Source: Brachypodius melanocephalos (taxonomy: Eukaryota; Chordata; Aves; Passeriformes; Pycnonotidae). Taken from it: a stretch of DNA of 64,000 nt. The first letter of the stretch is position 1. Every line of letters starts with the position of its first letter. Positions 62,691-64,000 of this stretch are shown piece after piece. The stretch covers positions 27,915,714-27,979,713 of the forward strand of contig VZSR01001685.1 in assembly GCA_013398615.1 (NCBI GenBank). Direction: 5' to 3'. Both the position numbers and the translations under genes were made by a program. Under the pieces are notes generated by a model that worked only from the letters and a program-made list of their open reading frames with translations, was not told where the DNA came from and searched no databases.

Positions 62691-64000
62691 CTTGCTGCTA
62701 TCCAGCACCTCTGCACAAGGCAGAAAGGAAATGACCTCAAGGGCTGTGAACTTTTGTAGTTGCTTTGGAAACAGCAGTAAAAGTGTTCCCCTTAGATATC
62801 CATTTTCCACTAGTGCAGGTATAATTTACGTGCATGTTTAAACACATATACCTAAGGGCAATAGTGTGTAACAGGAAGACAACAAAAAAGTAATGTCCTT
62901 ATTGCAAAAGATAAAAGTAACACATCACCCAGCTGCTTAATGTGCCCTAGCATTACTTGCTAGACTGCTTTGGTTACACTTAGCAACTTCTAAGTGATTA
63001 TGAATAGAGCAGTTCAAAAATAAAGTAAGAATAACATGTCCTTAAATTTCTTAATAATTGTACTACTATTGCAAAAATTTAATAGAAAGAAATTCCTAAA
63101 CAGCTCAAAAATTGAAGTGCAATTAAGAGATATGGTACTTTTCCATAGGTCAGAGTAAACATGGTTGTCTGCATGAAAACCTTTAGAAGGGTGGAAATGC
63201 CTCATTACATAACTTCTGTCCCATAGGGATAGCACAAGAGAGAAAAATTGAGATGTAACTTCGAAAGTCAGGAAGGAAAATTTAAAACACCATAACCTTC
63301 TGGTGTTAATTGTGGGATTATTCATAATACAATGTTCCAGGGATGCCACTTAAAGTTGTTTTTCAACTGACTCATTGGAGAAAGCCTATTCATTCATCAG
63401 AGAATAATTCAGCATGAAAACCTCTCATAGTCAGCAGACTCACGCTGAAGCTGTGGCATGCCCTGAAAGAACTTTCAGTGGTTTCCTTCCCCAGAGAAGA
63501 GGCTGTGATGGTGGTGCTGACAGCTCTGTAAAGTGCTTTGCCTGGATGATCTCTGTATAGTCATGAAAAGGAAAACACCTGAATTTCCAATTGATGGGGA
63601 AATATGAACTGTTGGACTTCAGTTATACAGCTCCAAAGGGCTCCTGTTTCTTCTTCCATGTGCAAATGAGCAAATAAGGAGAGTAGGTGGTTGGAGCACA
63701 TTATACTTGTCCTGGAAAGGAAAGAAATGTAAGCCAGCACAGGGTTTTTGCAGACTAAGTGAAAAACTGTGAACTTCACTATGAATTTATGAATCAAAAT
63801 GTACAATTCTTGGCCCATTATTTTACTGAACTTATAAAATTGTGTACTTCCCCTTTCCAGGATTGCATGCAAAATACAGCTGATTCAAAATCTAGATTAA
63901 CTGTTTCTTTTCGTGAAGGAATATAGGTAGAAATTAGGCAAATTAACTGGATATTCCCATCGGGTAGAAACTAATATATTTATTGGCAGCTGGAGATATT
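62691..64000. other. Unique non-coding stretch to window end
   Basis: No gene or repeat recognised. Minus-strand frames at 63014-63349 (111 codons) and 63561-63872 (103 codons) have no domain. Confidence 0.5.

Overview
The window looks like bird nuclear DNA that is poor in genes: either intergenic sequence or the inside of a very large intron. It is AT-rich and CpG-poor, and it has no long open frame with a recognisable protein domain. The interspersed repeats are chicken-repeat-1 (CR1) LINE copies ending in the ATTCTATG-type 3' terminal repeat, plus solo LTRs of endogenous retroviruses. This combination is typical of birds. The LTR styles suggest a songbird, but that is inference and is not proven by anything read here. 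I found no rRNA, tRNA, CRISPR array, operon or bacterial insertion sequence.

Layout. 1-17.8 kb is mostly unique DNA: one 54-bp segment present twice (30-83 and 1432-1485), a small CR1 tail at 4.65 kb, a short tandem repeat at 8.34 kb and scattered homopolymer runs. 17.87-18.39 kb is the one stretch resembling a host promoter: a local CpG cluster, a TATAAAAT box, and small open frames downstream. 19.08-19.44 kb is a CR1 3' fragment. 22.19-22.33 kb is an exon-like segment with no recognised product. 26.87 and 32.13 kb hold small CR1 3' fragments, and 30.07-30.38 kb is a TTC-rich polypyrimidine satellite.

36.88-37.43 kb is a clean solo LTR (TG...CA, 5-bp duplication TTGAT, ERVL-like). 39.06 kb is a CR1 tail. 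41.5-42.4 kb is a CR1 copy with the FADD reverse-transcriptase motif. 46.04-48.6 kb is a CR1 running from the endonuclease region to the 3' end, internally deleted, with an LTR-like insertion in its terminal repeat. 50.16-50.57 and 54.02-54.54 kb are two more LTR-like blocks, and 53.24-53.98 kb is a plus-strand CR1. 61.87-62.69 kb is a pair of head-to-tail CR1 copies. The remainder shows no supportable feature.

How it works together. No set of genes cooperates here. The history I infer is repeated CR1 insertion followed by LTR-retrovirus insertion and LTR-LTR deletion, densest from 36 to 63 kb, with all copies decayed. I did not find a convincing new biological system. The items most worth checking are the promoter-like island at 17.9 kb and the exon-like segment at 22.2 kb.
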